Positions 42,811 through 52,244 of a stretch of 64,000 nucleotides of DNA are shown piece by piece (position 1 is the stretch's first letter; each line of letters opens with the position of its first letter). The translations under genes were made by a program, and so were the position numbers. The notes under the pieces are model-generated. The model had not been told where the DNA came from, did no database searches, and saw only the letters and a program-made list of their open reading frames with translations. Source of the stretch: Arthrobacter sp. MN05-02 (GTDB taxonomy: Bacteria > Actinomycetota > Actinomycetes > Actinomycetales > Micrococcaceae); NCBI GenBank assembly GCA_004001285.1, contig AP018697.1, positions 2,728,001 to 2,792,000 on the forward strand. Reading direction: 5' to 3'.

Positions 42811-44098
42811 TCAGGCCTCCGGCCGGCGCGAGTCGTACCGCGCGAACCGGGGCTGCCAACGGGCCACGGCGAGCACCAGCACGATACAGGCGGCGCCCCC
42901 GACGACGGCGGTCCAGCCCTCCCCCAGCCAGGCGGCCTGACCGCCGGCCACCATGTCCCCGAGCCGCGGACCACCGGCGACGACGACGATGAACACGCCC
43001 TGCAGGCGCCCGCGCATGGCGTCCGGCGTGGCGGACTGCAGGATGGTGTTGCGGAAGACGCTGCTGACGGAATCGGCGATGCCTGCCAGCACCAGGCAGG
43101 CTGCTGCAGGCAGCACCCACACCGAGAGTTCCCCCTCACCGGGAACCGGCAGGGCCGACGAGCTCGCCATGACGACCACGAGTCCGAAGCCCGCCACGGA
43201 CGCACCCCACCCGACGATGGACCAGATCACGGCCTGGCCGTGCTTGTGGATCCGGCCGAGGGGTCCGGAGAACAGGCCGGCCAGCACCGAGCCGAACGCG
43301 GCCGAGGCGAGCAGGATGCCGACGGTCAGCTCGCCCCCGCCGATGAGCACCGCTCCGACGGCGGGCAGCAGCGCCCGCGGCTGGGAGGTGATCATGGCGA
43401 TCAGGTCGAGGATGAATGTCATGCGGATGTTCGGCCGCGTACCGAGGAAGCGGAAGCCCTCGAGGACGGTCGCGAGCCCGGCCCGGCGGGTGGGACCCCT
43501 CGGGCGGCAGGGCCGGGAGCCGGAAGACGGCCCACAGCGCGAAGGTGAAGGTGACGACGTCGACCGTGTACGTCCAGGCGTAGCCGACCTGTGCCACCAG
43601 GAGGCCGGCGAGCAGCGGCCCGACGGTGAAGGCGAGGCCGAAGGTGATCATGCTGAGCGCGTTGGCCGCGGGCAGCAGTTCCGGACGGACGAGGCGCGGG
43701 ATGATCGAGCTGCGCGTGGGCTGGTTGATGCCGGCCGCACCGGACTGGATGGCGATCAGCGCGTAGAGCAGCCAGACGCTGTCGACGCCGATCCAGGCCT
43801 GGGCCGCGATGGCCATGGTGGTGGCCCAGAGCGCGAAGCCGGAGTACAGCGCGACCTTGCGGCGGTCCTGCGCGTCGGCGATCGCGCCGCCGTAGAGTCC
43901 GGCCACCACGAGGGGCACGAGAGCGAAGAGGCTGAGGAGGCCGACGCTCAGGGTGGACTGCGTCAGCGAGTAGATCTGCAGGCTGACGGCCACGATGGTG
44001 AGCTGCGTGCCGATGGCCGAGAGCGCCGTGCCGATGTAGAGCCGACGGAAAGCCGGCGACTCCCGCAGCGGGGTGATGTCGGCGAGGAGTCGTGGCAC
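42811..44098 (-). pseudogene. EntS-type MFS transporter, frameshifted
   Basis: An exporter of about 428 residues and twelve helices. The N-terminal half has FRRLYIGTALSAIGTQLTIVAVS and YGGAIADAQDRRKV, with GAAGINQPTRSSIIPRLV after helix 5, as in EntS/DHA3-type proteins. One extra base in the run 43496-43499 breaks the frame in the central cytoplasmic loop. With one base fewer it reads through to GLATVLEGFRFLGTRPNIRM and the second half. It starts with GTG 44098. The substrate is unknown. Confidence 0.85.
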
Positions 44099-44150
44099 GG
44101 GGAAAGTCTAGCCGGGCGTTGATTCGCTGCAGCAACGAACCGGACGCGTC

Positions 44151-44873
44151 TCAGGCGGTGTCGCGTTCCCCTGCCCCGATCGCGTGGTCGATCTCCTGCA
44201 GGACCCGCTTGTCCGCGATGGGCCGGAAATGACCCATGGTGGCCAGCTGGACGTTCCGTGCCCCCTCCACGAAGCTCCCGCCCGGGATGTGGGGATCGAA
44301 CCGGCCGTAGATTGAGGTGATGCGGCTGTTCAGCTCGAGGTTGGCCAGGAGCGTCCGGAGTGTCGGGTTACGCGGCGAGAACGCGCGGATGCTGGGCAGG
44401 AAGAAGAAGTCGGCGTAGACGGACCCGGAGAACGGCGTGTTGACGGCGACGAGACGGGTGATCCGCGGCGCCACGCTGGACATGGTCATGAGGAACTTGC
44501 CGATCAGCCCGCCCTTGCTGTGCGCCACGATCACGACGTCGGTGAGGTCGTGCTCCTCGAGGTAGCCGGCGGCGAGCTGGGCCATCGCCTCCACGGTGCC
44601 GCGGTTGTACCCGAGCTTCTGCACCACGTGCACGGGATGGCCGGCCCGGTGCAGGTGGTCGGCGACGGGCCGCAGGAACTGCCAGGTCTCGTAGATGCCC
44701 GGGATGAGGAGCACCGGCGCCTTGCCTCCGGGGGCATCGGCGGCGGGAGTCAGGTACTGCGCGGGATCGGCCCGGAAGAGGAAGCCCTGCACCTGCCAGA
44801 AGCCCACGTAGGCGTAGTCCAGCAGCCAGGCCCGGCCACGCTCGAAGAGGTTCACCCTGTCCACGGTACCCAT
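44151..44873 (-). CDS. alpha/beta hydrolase, lipase-like
   Basis: A 240-residue hydrolase. PVLLIPGIYETWQFLRPVADHLH is the oxyanion-hole strand, and the nucleophile Ser lies in IVAHSKGGLIGKF, a Ser in an A-H-S-K-G-G elbow as in lipase-type esterases. An acidic residue in YGRFDPHIPGGS and a His in MGHFRP would complete the triad. It is divergent from furA, with a 74-base gap holding a Fur-like palindrome. The substrate is unknown. Confidence 0.85.
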   Translation of the reverse strand: MGTVDRVNLFERGRAWLLDYAYVGFWQVQGFLFRADPAQYLTPAADAPGGKAPVLLIPGIYETWQFLRPVADHLHRAGHPVHVVQKLGYNRGTVEAMAQLAAGYLEEHDLTDVVIVAHSKGGLIGKFLMTMSSVAPRITRLVAVNTPFSGSVYADFFFLPSIRAFSPRNPTLRTLLANLELNSRITSIYGRFDPHIPGGSFVEGARNVQLATMGHFRPIADKRVLQEIDHAIGAGERDTA

Positions 44874-44910
44874 CGCGAGCCACGCATGGTGCGCAAGTTA
44901 GCCGGACCTT

Positions 44911-44922
44911 ATTATGACTAAT
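44911..44922. promoter_or_regulatory. candidate FurA/CatR autoregulatory site
   Basis: ATTA-TGAC-TAAT is an AT-rich palindrome in a 20-base AT-rich island 25 bases upstream of furA. It resembles the AT-rich operators of FurA/CatR proteins, which regulate their own gene and the downstream catalase. Confidence 0.45.
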
Positions 44923-44947
44923 TCAGATTTACTGGTTCACTGGAGGC

Positions 44948-45418
44948 ATGATGCAGGCAGCGATGACACCGGAGGCCCGCGAGGCCCGCTGGTCCGCGGC
45001 CCTGCATTCCCATGGCCGCCGCGTGACGCGCCAGCGCCTCGCCGTCCTCGCCGCCGTCGAGCAGTCCCCCCACGCCACGGCCGACGACGCCGCGACCGCG
45101 GTCCGCGCGGACCTGCCGCACATCACCGTGCAGTCCGTCTACGTGATCCTGGCCGACCTCACCGACATCGGCCTGCTGCGCCGTATCGACACACCGCACT
45201 CCCCCGCCCGGTACGAGACGCGCGTGGGCGACAACCACCACCACGCGATCTGCACCGGCTGCGGCCGTATCGAGGATGTCGACTGCGCGGTGGGACACGC
45301 GCCCTGCCTGACCCCCGAATGGTCGCCCGGCGCACGCCGCATGACCATCCAGATCGCGGAGGTCCTCTACCAGGGCCTCTGCGACGACTGCCGCCCGGCA
45401 GCCCCCAGCCACCACTGA
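44948..45418 (+). CDS. furA: FurA/CatR-type peroxide-sensing Fur family regulator
   Basis: A 156-residue metalloregulator. The winged helix (about 20-85) has [24 protein letters not shown] and [21 protein letters not shown]. The metal-binding half has [17 protein letters not shown] and a final CxxC (GLCDDC), so both the regulatory and the structural Zn sites are present. Placement 26 bases before katA is the classic actinobacterial furA-katG/katA arrangement. The metal-bound form represses both, and peroxide oxidation releases it. ATG 44951 is an alternative start with a better spacing to GGAGG. Confidence 0.92.
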   Translation: MMQAAMTPEAREARWSAALHSHGRRVTRQRLAVLAAVEQSPHATADDAATAVRADLPHITVQSVYVILADLTDIGLLRRIDTPHSPARYETRVGDNHHHAICTGCGRIEDVDCAVGHAPCLTPEWSPGARRMTIQIAEVLYQGLCDDCRPAAPSHH

Positions 45419-45444
45419 TCCCCAACCCCAGGAATAGGAGCACT

Positions 45445-46932
45445 ATGTCCGCGAACTTCAGCACCACGCAGTCCGGCGCCCCCGTCATCGATGACAGCAA
45501 CTCGTCCGCCCTCGGCCGCGACGGCGCCATCCCGCTGACCGACCACTACCTCGTCGAGAAGCTGGCCCAGTTCAACCGCGAGCGTGTCCCCGAGCGCGTG
45601 GTCCACGCCAAGGGCGGCGGAGCGTTCGGTGTCTTCGAGACCACCGAGGACGTCAGCATGTACACCCGCGCAGCGCTCTTCCAGAAGGGCACGACGACGG
45701 AGACCCTCCTCCGCTTCTCCTCCGTGGCCGGCGAGCAGGGCTCACCCGACACGTGGCGCGACCCCCGGGGCTTCGCCCTGAAGTTCTACACCTCCGAGGG
45801 CAACTACGACCTCGTGGGCAACAACACCCCGGTGTTCTTCATCCGCGACGGCATCAAGTTCCCCGACTTCATCCACTCGCAGAAGCGCCTTCCCGGCACC
45901 AACCTGCGCGACGCCGACATGCAGTGGGACTTCTGGACGCTCAGCCCCGAGTCGGCACACCAGGTGACCTGGCTGATGGGTGACCGCGGCCTGCCGAACT
46001 CGTGGCGCACCATGAACGGCTACGGCTCGCACACCTACATGTGGATCAACGAGTCCAACGAGAAGTTCTGGGTCAAGTACCACTTCAAGTCCAACCAGGG
46101 CCACGAGGTGCTGACGGTGGACGAGGCCGAGGCGCTGGCCGGCTCGGACGCCGACCACCACCTGCGCGACCTCTCGGAGAACATCGCGAAGGGCAACCAC
46201 CCCAGCTGGGACCTCAAGGTCCAGATCATGCCCTACGACGATGCGAAGACGTACCGCTTCAACCCGTTCGACCTCACGAAGGTCTGGCCCCAGGGCGACT
46301 ACCCCCTCATCCCGGTCGGCAGGCTCACGCTGAACCGCAACCCGGAGAACTACTTCGCGCAGATCGAGCAGGCAACGTTCGCGCCGTCGAACTTCGTGCC
46401 GGGTATCGCCGCGAGCCCCGACCGCATGCTGCAGGCCCGCATCTTCTCCTACGCGGACGCGCACCGCTACCGCGTGGGCACCAACCACGCGCAGCTGCCC
46501 GTGAACATGCCGAAGAACGAGGTGCGGAACTACTCGAAGGACGGCGCGGCGCGCTACTACTTCAACTCCTCCTCCACCCCGGTGTACGCACCGAACTCCG
46601 TCGGCGGGCCCGCCGCGGATCCCGCGCAGTACGGTGCGCACGGCGGCTGGGAGAACGACGGCGACCTCGTCCGGGCAGCGCACTCGCTGCACGCGGAGGA
46701 CGACGACTTCGGCCAGGCCGGCACGCTGTATCGCGAGGTCTTCGACGACGCGCAGCGTGCGCGCTTCCTGGAGACGATCACCGGCGCGGTCGGCGGCGTG
46801 AAGAGCGACGAGATCCGCGCCCGCGCCGTCCAGTACTGGGCGAACGTGGACGCAGAGCTCGGCGCGAAGCTGGCCGCGAACCTCGGCCACGGCGTCACGC
46901 CGGCCACCGAGTCGGAGGCCGCCCTCTACTAG
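45445..46932 (+). CDS. katA: monofunctional heme catalase KatA
   Basis: A 495-residue small-subunit catalase. The distal His is residue 54 ([12 protein letters not shown]), the distal Asn is in [10 protein letters not shown] (near 127) and the proximal Tyr is in [17 protein letters not shown]- and heme-pocket segments such as [22 protein letters not shown] and YKYH-equivalent regions are intact. It breaks down H2O2 in the cytosol. It is translated from ATG 45445 behind AGGA and is controlled by FurA in the same operon. Confidence 0.97.
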   Translation: MSANFSTTQSGAPVIDDSNSSALGRDGAIPLTDHYLVEKLAQFNRERVPERVVHAKGGGAFGVFETTEDVSMYTRAALFQKGTTTETLLRFSSVAGEQGSPDTWRDPRGFALKFYTSEGNYDLVGNNTPVFFIRDGIKFPDFIHSQKRLPGTNLRDADMQWDFWTLSPESAHQVTWLMGDRGLPNSWRTMNGYGSHTYMWINESNEKFWVKYHFKSNQGHEVLTVDEAEALAGSDADHHLRDLSENIAKGNHPSWDLKVQIMPYDDAKTYRFNPFDLTKVWPQGDYPLIPVGRLTLNRNPENYFAQIEQATFAPSNFVPGIAASPDRMLQARIFSYADAHRYRVGTNHAQLPVNMPKNEVRNYSKDGAARYYFNSSSTPVYAPNSVGGPAADPAQYGAHGGWENDGDLVRAAHSLHAEDDDFGQAGTLYREVFDDAQRARFLETITGAVGGVKSDEIRARAVQYWANVDAELGAKLAANLGHGVTPATESEAALY

Positions 46933-46944
46933 GCGATGCACGGA

Positions 46945-46974
46945 GAAGGGCGGATCCGGCCGGGTCCGCCCTTC
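46945..46974 (+). terminator. terminator of the furA-katA operon
   Basis: GAAGGGCGGA and its complement form a perfect 10-base stem with a 10-base loop, 12 bases after the katA stop and followed by TTCATG. Confidence 0.7.
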
Positions 46975-47092
46975 TTCATGTCCCGTACCCGCCGCGGCCG
47001 GCGGAATGCCGGCATGCCCTCCCGTACCGTCCGCCGTGCCTCCCCCGACGGCGCCGGAGCCTGCGCACATCTAGGCGTCCTACGTGCCAGGG

Positions 47093-47284
47093 ATGACGAT
47101 CCCCTTCCAGACCGAGCCGCCCGGCACGGCGGGGACCCTGCCAAACGAGTCGAGCCCGGCGCTGCACCGGACCCTCGGCTTCGAGCCCGGCGGCGTCCAC
47201 CGCGGCGCCGGGTTCGAGAACAGCCGGTGGCACGACACCCGATGGCTGCAGAAGGACCCCGCTGCGCCCGGGAGCATCGACGTC
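47093..47284 (+). pseudogene. remnant of a GNAT acetyltransferase (Pat/YncA type)
   Basis: Residues LPNESSPALHRTLGFEPGG, VHRGAGFENSRWHDTRWLQKD match the C-terminal third of phosphinothricin-type N-acetyltransferases, where NxxSxxLHxxLGFxxxG and GRWxDVxWxQ are conserved. The N-terminal two thirds, including the acetyl-CoA loop, are missing. The frame continues into the adenine deaminase gene in another register. It is a decayed fragment. I am fairly sure of the family and not of the exact ends. Confidence 0.5.
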
Positions 47285-47343
47285 GCGCGGCCCGCGCCGC
47301 CCAGCCGAAGCGCGGAGTGCTCCGGCCGAGCGGCGCGGGCCCA

Positions 47344-47349
47344 TAGGCT
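47344..47349 (+). promoter_or_regulatory. -10 hexamer of the adenine deaminase gene, leaderless arrangement
   Basis: TAGGCT ends six bases before ATG 47356. GGAG occupies the gap, as in the ABM gene. Confidence 0.5.
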
Positions 47350-47355
47350 GGAGCC

Positions 47356-48366
47356 ATGCCTTCCCTGCCCTGCGCCGAACTACACCTGCACATCGAGGGG
47401 ACCCTCGAGCCGGAACTCATCTTCACCCTGGCCGCCCGCAACGGGATCCGCCTGCCCTACACCGACACGGCCGACCTGGCGGGCCGCTACGCGTTCACCG
47501 ACCTGCAGTCGTTCCTCGACCTGTACTACGCCAACATGGACGTGCTGCGCACCGAGGCGGACTTCACCGATATGACCCGGGCCTACCTCCGCCGCGCAGC
47601 CGTGGCCGGCGTGCGGCACGCCGAAATCATGCTGGACCCGCAGGCGCACCTCGCCCGCGGCGTCGCCCTCGAGACCTGCGTCGGCGGAGTGGCTGCGGCC
47701 CTGTCCACGAGCGAGGCCGACTACGGCATCAGCACGTCGCTGATCGCCGCCTTCTTGCGCGACCGCCCAGCCGCGGAGGCGCTCGCGGTCCTGCGGGACC
47801 TCCTCGCCATGGAGGCACCGATCATCGGGATCGGCCTCGACTCCGCCGAGGTGGGCTATCCGCCGTCGCTCTTCGCCGAGATGTACGACGTCGCGCGTGC
47901 CGCCGGCCTGAAGTGCATCGCGCACGCGGGCGAGGAGGGCCCGCCCGGCTACGTCCGGGAAGCGCTCGACGTCCTCCGGGTGGACCGGGTGGACCACGGC
48001 ATCCGGTGCCTCGAGGACGAGGCGCTCGTGCAGCGGCTCGTCGCCGACCAGGTGCCGCTGACGGTCTGCCCGCTCTCGAACGTCCGGCTCCGCGCCGTCG
48101 CCGCCCTCGGGGACCACCCGCTGCCGGCGATGCTGGCCCGTGGGCTGAACGTCTCGGTGAACTCGGACGATCCCGCCTACTTCGGCGGATACGTCGACGA
48201 CAACTTCTCGGCGCTGCAGGAGTCCTTCGGACTGGGTGTCGACGACCTCGCGACCCTCGCCGCCAACTCGTTCCGCTCCGCGTTCATCAGCGGGGGACGG
48301 CGGGCCGACCTCCTGGCAGAGGTCGAAGCCTGGAGGTCCGCGTCGCGCGCGGTCGGCGCCGTCTAG
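47356..48366 (+). CDS. add: adenosine deaminase family protein, adenine-deaminase type
   Basis: A 336-residue zinc amidohydrolase. Metal ligands are in ELHLHIEGTLEPE and IAHAGEEGPP, with the catalytic region VDHGIRCLEDEAL and NSDDPAYFGGY. The segment IIGIGLDSAEVGYPPSLF replaces the GIDLAGDE of true adenosine deaminases and is typical of bacterial and fungal adenine deaminases. It therefore most likely converts adenine to hypoxanthine. The distinction rests on this motif and is not certain. It is a single gene with its own leaderless-type promoter. Confidence 0.88.
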   Translation: MPSLPCAELHLHIEGTLEPELIFTLAARNGIRLPYTDTADLAGRYAFTDLQSFLDLYYANMDVLRTEADFTDMTRAYLRRAAVAGVRHAEIMLDPQAHLARGVALETCVGGVAAALSTSEADYGISTSLIAAFLRDRPAAEALAVLRDLLAMEAPIIGIGLDSAEVGYPPSLFAEMYDVARAAGLKCIAHAGEEGPPGYVREALDVLRVDRVDHGIRCLEDEALVQRLVADQVPLTVCPLSNVRLRAVAALGDHPLPAMLARGLNVSVNSDDPAYFGGYVDDNFSALQESFGLGVDDLATLAANSFRSAFISGGRRADLLAEVEAWRSASRAVGAV

Positions 48367-48459
48367 GCTTCCGGCCACACCGTTCAGGCTCCCGGGCGAC
48401 ACTGTGCGAGACTGCAGGCAACGGCTGCACACCCGCGCGCCGACGGAGGAGGACCGACC

Positions 48460-48843
48460 GTGGACGACTTCAGGATCCTGCATGCGGCCGGGGTCCTCGA
48501 GGTCCTGTGGCGGCCCGGAGCCGTGATCGGACCCGCCGAGCTCGACGTGCTCGCGAACACGATCACGCATTTCCCGCGCTGGCACTCCGCTCCGATGCTG
48601 GTACACCTGACCCTGATCAGACACATCACCCCGCCCGCACGCCAGATGCTCGTGGCCTACCGCCACCTCGGGCCCATAGCGCTGATCGGGAGCGACCCGG
48701 TGGACAGGGTCCTCGCCGCCTTCATCGCCCAGTCACGCAGCCGGACACGGTACTTCGCGGAAGCGGACGACGCGCGGGACTGGCTGGCCGCCGTCCGGCG
48801 CGACCTGCCGTCGCCGGTGGACCTCCGCGTCCCGCTGCACTGA
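48460..48843 (+). CDS. STAS/SpoIIAA-like small protein
   Basis: A 127-residue protein with alternating strands and helices: RILHAAGVLEVLWRPGAVI, LVHLTLIRHITPPARQMLVAY, IALIGSDPVDRVLAAFI and RYFAEADDARDWLA. The pattern matches the STAS/SEC14-type SpoIIAA-like proteins common in Micrococcaceae. Its partner is unknown. It starts with GTG 48460 behind GGAGGA. Confidence 0.68.
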   Translation: MDDFRILHAAGVLEVLWRPGAVIGPAELDVLANTITHFPRWHSAPMLVHLTLIRHITPPARQMLVAYRHLGPIALIGSDPVDRVLAAFIAQSRSRTRYFAEADDARDWLAAVRRDLPSPVDLRVPLH

Positions 48844-48933
48844 CCACCGACGTCGGACCCTTCACCCGACCCCGGTTCTGTGCTTTCCTTCACATCGGCG
48901 CGGATCCGTTGGTTCCGGCCAAACGCCCGATGG

Positions 48934-48939
48934 TACGTT
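48934..48939 (+). promoter_or_regulatory. -10 hexamer of the YitT-family gene, leaderless arrangement
   Basis: TACGTT ends six bases before ATG 48946, which has no ribosome binding site. Confidence 0.45.
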
Positions 48940-48945
48940 GCGGCC

Positions 48946-49584
48946 ATGGACACCACGACACCCCCACCCGAGACCGACGAACCGGACCTGATCGTCCGGC
49001 ATTCGGCCTTCGAGGACGTCCTCGGGATCGTGACGGGGACCTTCACGGTGTCGCTCGGTCTGTTCCTCCTCAAGACGAGTGGCGCCGTGACCGGTGGCAC
49101 CGCCGGCCTGGCCCTGCTCCTGAGCTATCTGGGCGGACTCCCCTTCAGCCTCCTGTTCTTCGCCGTGAACCTGCCGTTCTTCGCCCTGGCCGTATGGAAG
49201 AAGGGATGGGACTTCACCCTGCGCACCATGGCGGCGGTCGCCCTGGTCTCCGCCCTGTCCTACGTGCATCCCCTCGCGCTCGGGAACGTGGCCCTGAACC
49301 CGCTCTATGCAGCCCTCGGCGGGAACCTGCTGGCCGGCGTGGGGCTCCTGATCCTCTTCCGCCACAAGGCGAGCCTCGGCGGCTTCAACATCCTCGCGCT
49401 GATCCTCCAGGAACGCCTGGGCTGGCGGGCCGGGTACGTCCAGATGGGGCTGGATACCGCCGTCATCCTCACCGCACTCACCGTGGTCGAGCCGGCCGGT
49501 GTCCTGCTGTCCGCCGTCGGGGCCGTGCTGCTCAACCTGGTCGTCGCCCTCAACCACAGACCGGGGCGTTACCTCGGCACGTAG
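48946..49584 (+). CDS. YitT family membrane protein
   Basis: A 212-residue protein with five to six transmembrane helices in residues 25-200. FEDVLGIVTGTFTVSLGLFLLK, TSGAVTGGTAGLALLLSYLGG and LFFAVNLPFFALAVWKKGW match the YitT/DUF161 family, with FNILALILQERLGWRAGYVQM later. These proteins have unknown or possibly transport functions. The C-terminal DUF2179 domain found in many YitT proteins is absent. It ends at a hairpin shared with the convergent MMPL gene. Confidence 0.85.
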   Translation: MDTTTPPPETDEPDLIVRHSAFEDVLGIVTGTFTVSLGLFLLKTSGAVTGGTAGLALLLSYLGGLPFSLLFFAVNLPFFALAVWKKGWDFTLRTMAAVALVSALSYVHPLALGNVALNPLYAALGGNLLAGVGLLILFRHKASLGGFNILALILQERLGWRAGYVQMGLDTAVILTALTVVEPAGVLLSAVGAVLLNLVVALNHRPGRYLGT

Positions 49585-49602
49585 CGGCTCCCGCCGGGCA
49601 GA

Positions 49603-49634
49603 GCCGGACGGCGCCTGCGACGGCGCCGTCCGGC
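49603..49634. terminator. bidirectional terminator between YitT and MMPL genes
   Basis: GCCGGACGGCGCC and its complement form a perfect 13-base stem with a 6-base loop between the convergent stops at 49584 and 49645. Confidence 0.75.
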
Positions 49635-49644
49635 ACGAGCAGGA

Positions 49645-52197
49645 CTAGACCGAGACCGGTACGCGCTCCTCCTTGTCCTCGCGCAGGAGCTTCGCACCCT
49701 CGACGTCGACGTCCGGCAGGATCCGCTCGAGCCAGGCGGGAAGCCACCACGCGTGCCGTCCCAGCAGGTACATCGCGGCCGGAACGAGCGTCATGCGGAC
49801 CACGAATGCATCCAGCAGCACGCCGAAGGCGAGTCCGAACTCGATCGGGCGCACCATGGCGAGGTGCGAGAAGACGAAGCCCGCGAACACCGAGACCATG
49901 ATGATCGCGGCCGCGGTGACCACGCGCGCGCCGTGGCTGAAGCCGATGCGCACCGCGGCCTTCGGGTCGTCACCATGGACGTACGCCTCACGCATCCCCG
50001 ACACCAGGAACATCTGGTAGTCCATCGCGAGTCCGAAGAGGACGCCGATCAGGATGATCGGCAGGAAGCTCAGGATGGGCCCCGGGTTGGTGACCCCGAA
50101 GAAGTCCCCGAGCCAGCCCCACTGGTAGATGGCGACCGTCGCCCCGAAACTCGCCAGGAGGGACAGCAGGAAGCCCGCCGTCGCGATGACCGGCACGAGG
50201 ATCGAGCGGAAGACCAGCAGGAGCAGGATCAGTGACAGGCCGACCACGATGCCCAGGTAGACCGGCAGCGCCTCCATCAGCTTCGCCGACACGTCGATGT
50301 TCGCGGCGGTCTGCCCGGTCACCGCGATCGGGACGCCCGTCTGCTCCTCGAAGTCGTCGGTCAGTGCGCGGAGGTCCCGGACGAGGTTCTCGGTGGTCTC
50401 GCTCGCCGGGCCCTCCTCCGGGAGGACCTGGAAGATCGCGGTACGGCCGTCCTCGCTGACCGCCGCGGGCACGGATGCGGCTACGTCCGGCACCTCGAGC
50501 AGGCGGTCGTTGACGTCCAGCCGCAACGCGGTCAGCTCGGCGTCGTCGGCGGTCTCGGGCAGGGAACCGACGACGATCAGCGGGCCGTTGGTGCCCGCGC
50601 CGAACTTGTCCCCGATCGTGCTGTAGGCCTGGAACGCCGTCGAGTCGGCGGGTTCGGTGCCGCCGTCGGGCAGGCCCACGCGGAGCTGCGCCGCGGGGAT
50701 CGCGATCACGCCGAGGAGGAGGATCCCGGCGAGGACCGTCAGGACGGGCCGCCGCGTGACGATGCCGCCCCACCCCGCACCCCGCGCCGCGCGCTGGTCG
50801 GCGAGGGACGCTCCGCTGTCCGTATCGAGCGGTGCGGCGGCCGAGTGCCTGCCACCGTGGGTCCGGGCCCAGCGACGCTTCGAGACGACCCGCCGTCCGA
50901 TCACTGCGAGCAGGGCCGGTGTGAGGGTCAGTGCCACGAGCACGGACACCGCGACGGTGCCGGCGGCCGACAGTCCCATTACCGTCAGGAACGGCAAACC
51001 CGGTACCGCCAGGGCGGCGAGGGCCACGATCACGGTGATACCGGCGAAGAGGACCGCGTTGCCCGCCGTGCCGGTTGCCCGGGCGAGCGACTCCTGCAGG
51101 TCCATCCCGTGCAGCAGCTGTGTCCGGTGCCTGTTCACGATGAACAGCGAGTAGTCGATGCCGACGGCGAGCCCGAGCATCAGTGCGAGGACGGGAGAGA
51201 TGCTGTTCATCTCGATCAGGCCGGAGAGCGCGAACGTGATGCCCACGCCCACCCCGACGCCGACGATGGCCATGAGGAGCGGAAGCCCCGCGGCGATCAG
51301 GGTGCCCAGCATCACGATCAGCACGACGGCGGCGACGGCCAGGCCGATGACCTCCGTGGCACCGACGATGCCCGAGACGTCCTCGACGATCTCCTTGCTG
51401 TAGTCGACGGCGACACCGGCTGTCTCGGCGTCTGCGGCCGTCTCCTGCACGGCTTCCCGCAGTTCGGGTGACACGCCGTTGATCTGCTGCTCGAACTGGA
51501 CGCTGGCCACCGCCGTCGTGCCGTCCTCGGAGACGAGGCTCACGCCGGACGTCGCCTCGAGCTGACGCTCGGCGAGCTCCAGCTCCGCCCTGCCGGACTC
51601 GAGCTGCTCGCGCCCGGCTTCGAGCTCGGTCCGGCTCGCGTCGAGCTGCGCCTGTCCCTGCGTGAGCTGCTGCTCGGTGGTGACCACCTGTGCCGGCGGG
51701 AGCTTTCCGCGGGCCTGTTCGAGCTGCGCACGCTGCTGGTCGAGCTGGGCCTGTCCCTGCGCGAGCTGTGCCTCACCCGCGCTCAGCTGCTGCTCGCTCG
51801 CCGCGAGCTCGGCGCGGCCCGCTTCGATCTCCTCACCACCGGCGGCGACCTGGTCCGCGACGTCGAACGGGTCGACGACACCGCGCACACCGTCCAGGTC
51901 CGCGATCGCTGCCAGTGCGGACTCGACGCCGTCGCGCTGCTCGGGCGAGAAGGCGGCCCCGTCCTCGGTGGTGAAGACCACGGTGCCCGTCCCGCCGACG
52001 GCCTCGGGCAGTTCCTCCCGCAACCGGTCGGAGATGCGCTGCGACTCCGTCCCGGGGATCGTGAAGTTGTTCGTCAGGGTGCCCGAGAAGGCGACGGCGG
52101 CGCCCGCCACCGCGAGCATGATCGCGAGCCATGCGGAGATGACCCACCACCTCCTCCGGAACGCGAACGAGCCGAGCCGGTAGAGCAGAAAAGCCAT
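49645..52197 (-). CDS. MMPL/RND superfamily transporter
   Basis: An 850-residue exporter with eleven or twelve helices in two halves, each with a conserved GLxVGIDYSLFI-type or FGLAMDYQMFLVSGMREAY segment carrying the proton-relay Asp/Tyr. A large periplasmic loop (about 40-190) holds a long coiled coil of AELAASEQQLSAGEAQLAQ-like repeats. MMPL proteins export lipids, siderophores or drugs. It starts at ATG 52197 and follows a TetR gene on the same strand by 47 bases, probably in one operon. Confidence 0.9.
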   Translation of the reverse strand: MAFLLYRLGSFAFRRRWWVISAWLAIMLAVAGAAVAFSGTLTNNFTIPGTESQRISDRLREELPEAVGGTGTVVFTTEDGAAFSPEQRDGVESALAAIADLDGVRGVVDPFDVADQVAAGGEEIEAGRAELAASEQQLSAGEAQLAQGQAQLDQQRAQLEQARGKLPPAQVVTTEQQLTQGQAQLDASRTELEAGREQLESGRAELELAERQLEATSGVSLVSEDGTTAVASVQFEQQINGVSPELREAVQETAADAETAGVAVDYSKEIVEDVSGIVGATEVIGLAVAAVVLIVMLGTLIAAGLPLLMAIVGVGVGVGITFALSGLIEMNSISPVLALMLGLAVGIDYSLFIVNRHRTQLLHGMDLQESLARATGTAGNAVLFAGITVIVALAALAVPGLPFLTVMGLSAAGTVAVSVLVALTLTPALLAVIGRRVVSKRRWARTHGGRHSAAAPLDTDSGASLADQRAARGAGWGGIVTRRPVLTVLAGILLLGVIAIPAAQLRVGLPDGGTEPADSTAFQAYSTIGDKFGAGTNGPLIVVGSLPETADDAELTALRLDVNDRLLEVPDVAASVPAAVSEDGRTAIFQVLPEEGPASETTENLVRDLRALTDDFEEQTGVPIAVTGQTAANIDVSAKLMEALPVYLGIVVGLSLILLLLVFRSILVPVIATAGFLLSLLASFGATVAIYQWGWLGDFFGVTNPGPILSFLPIILIGVLFGLAMDYQMFLVSGMREAYVHGDDPKAAVRIGFSHGARVVTAAAIIMVSVFAGFVFSHLAMVRPIEFGLAFGVLLDAFVVRMTLVPAAMYLLGRHAWWLPAWLERILPDVDVEGAKLLREDKEERVPVSV

Positions 52198-52244
52198 GGA
52201 GTGGTCCTTGCAGGGTGAGGGCCGGGGGCCGGGGAGGGGTGGTG

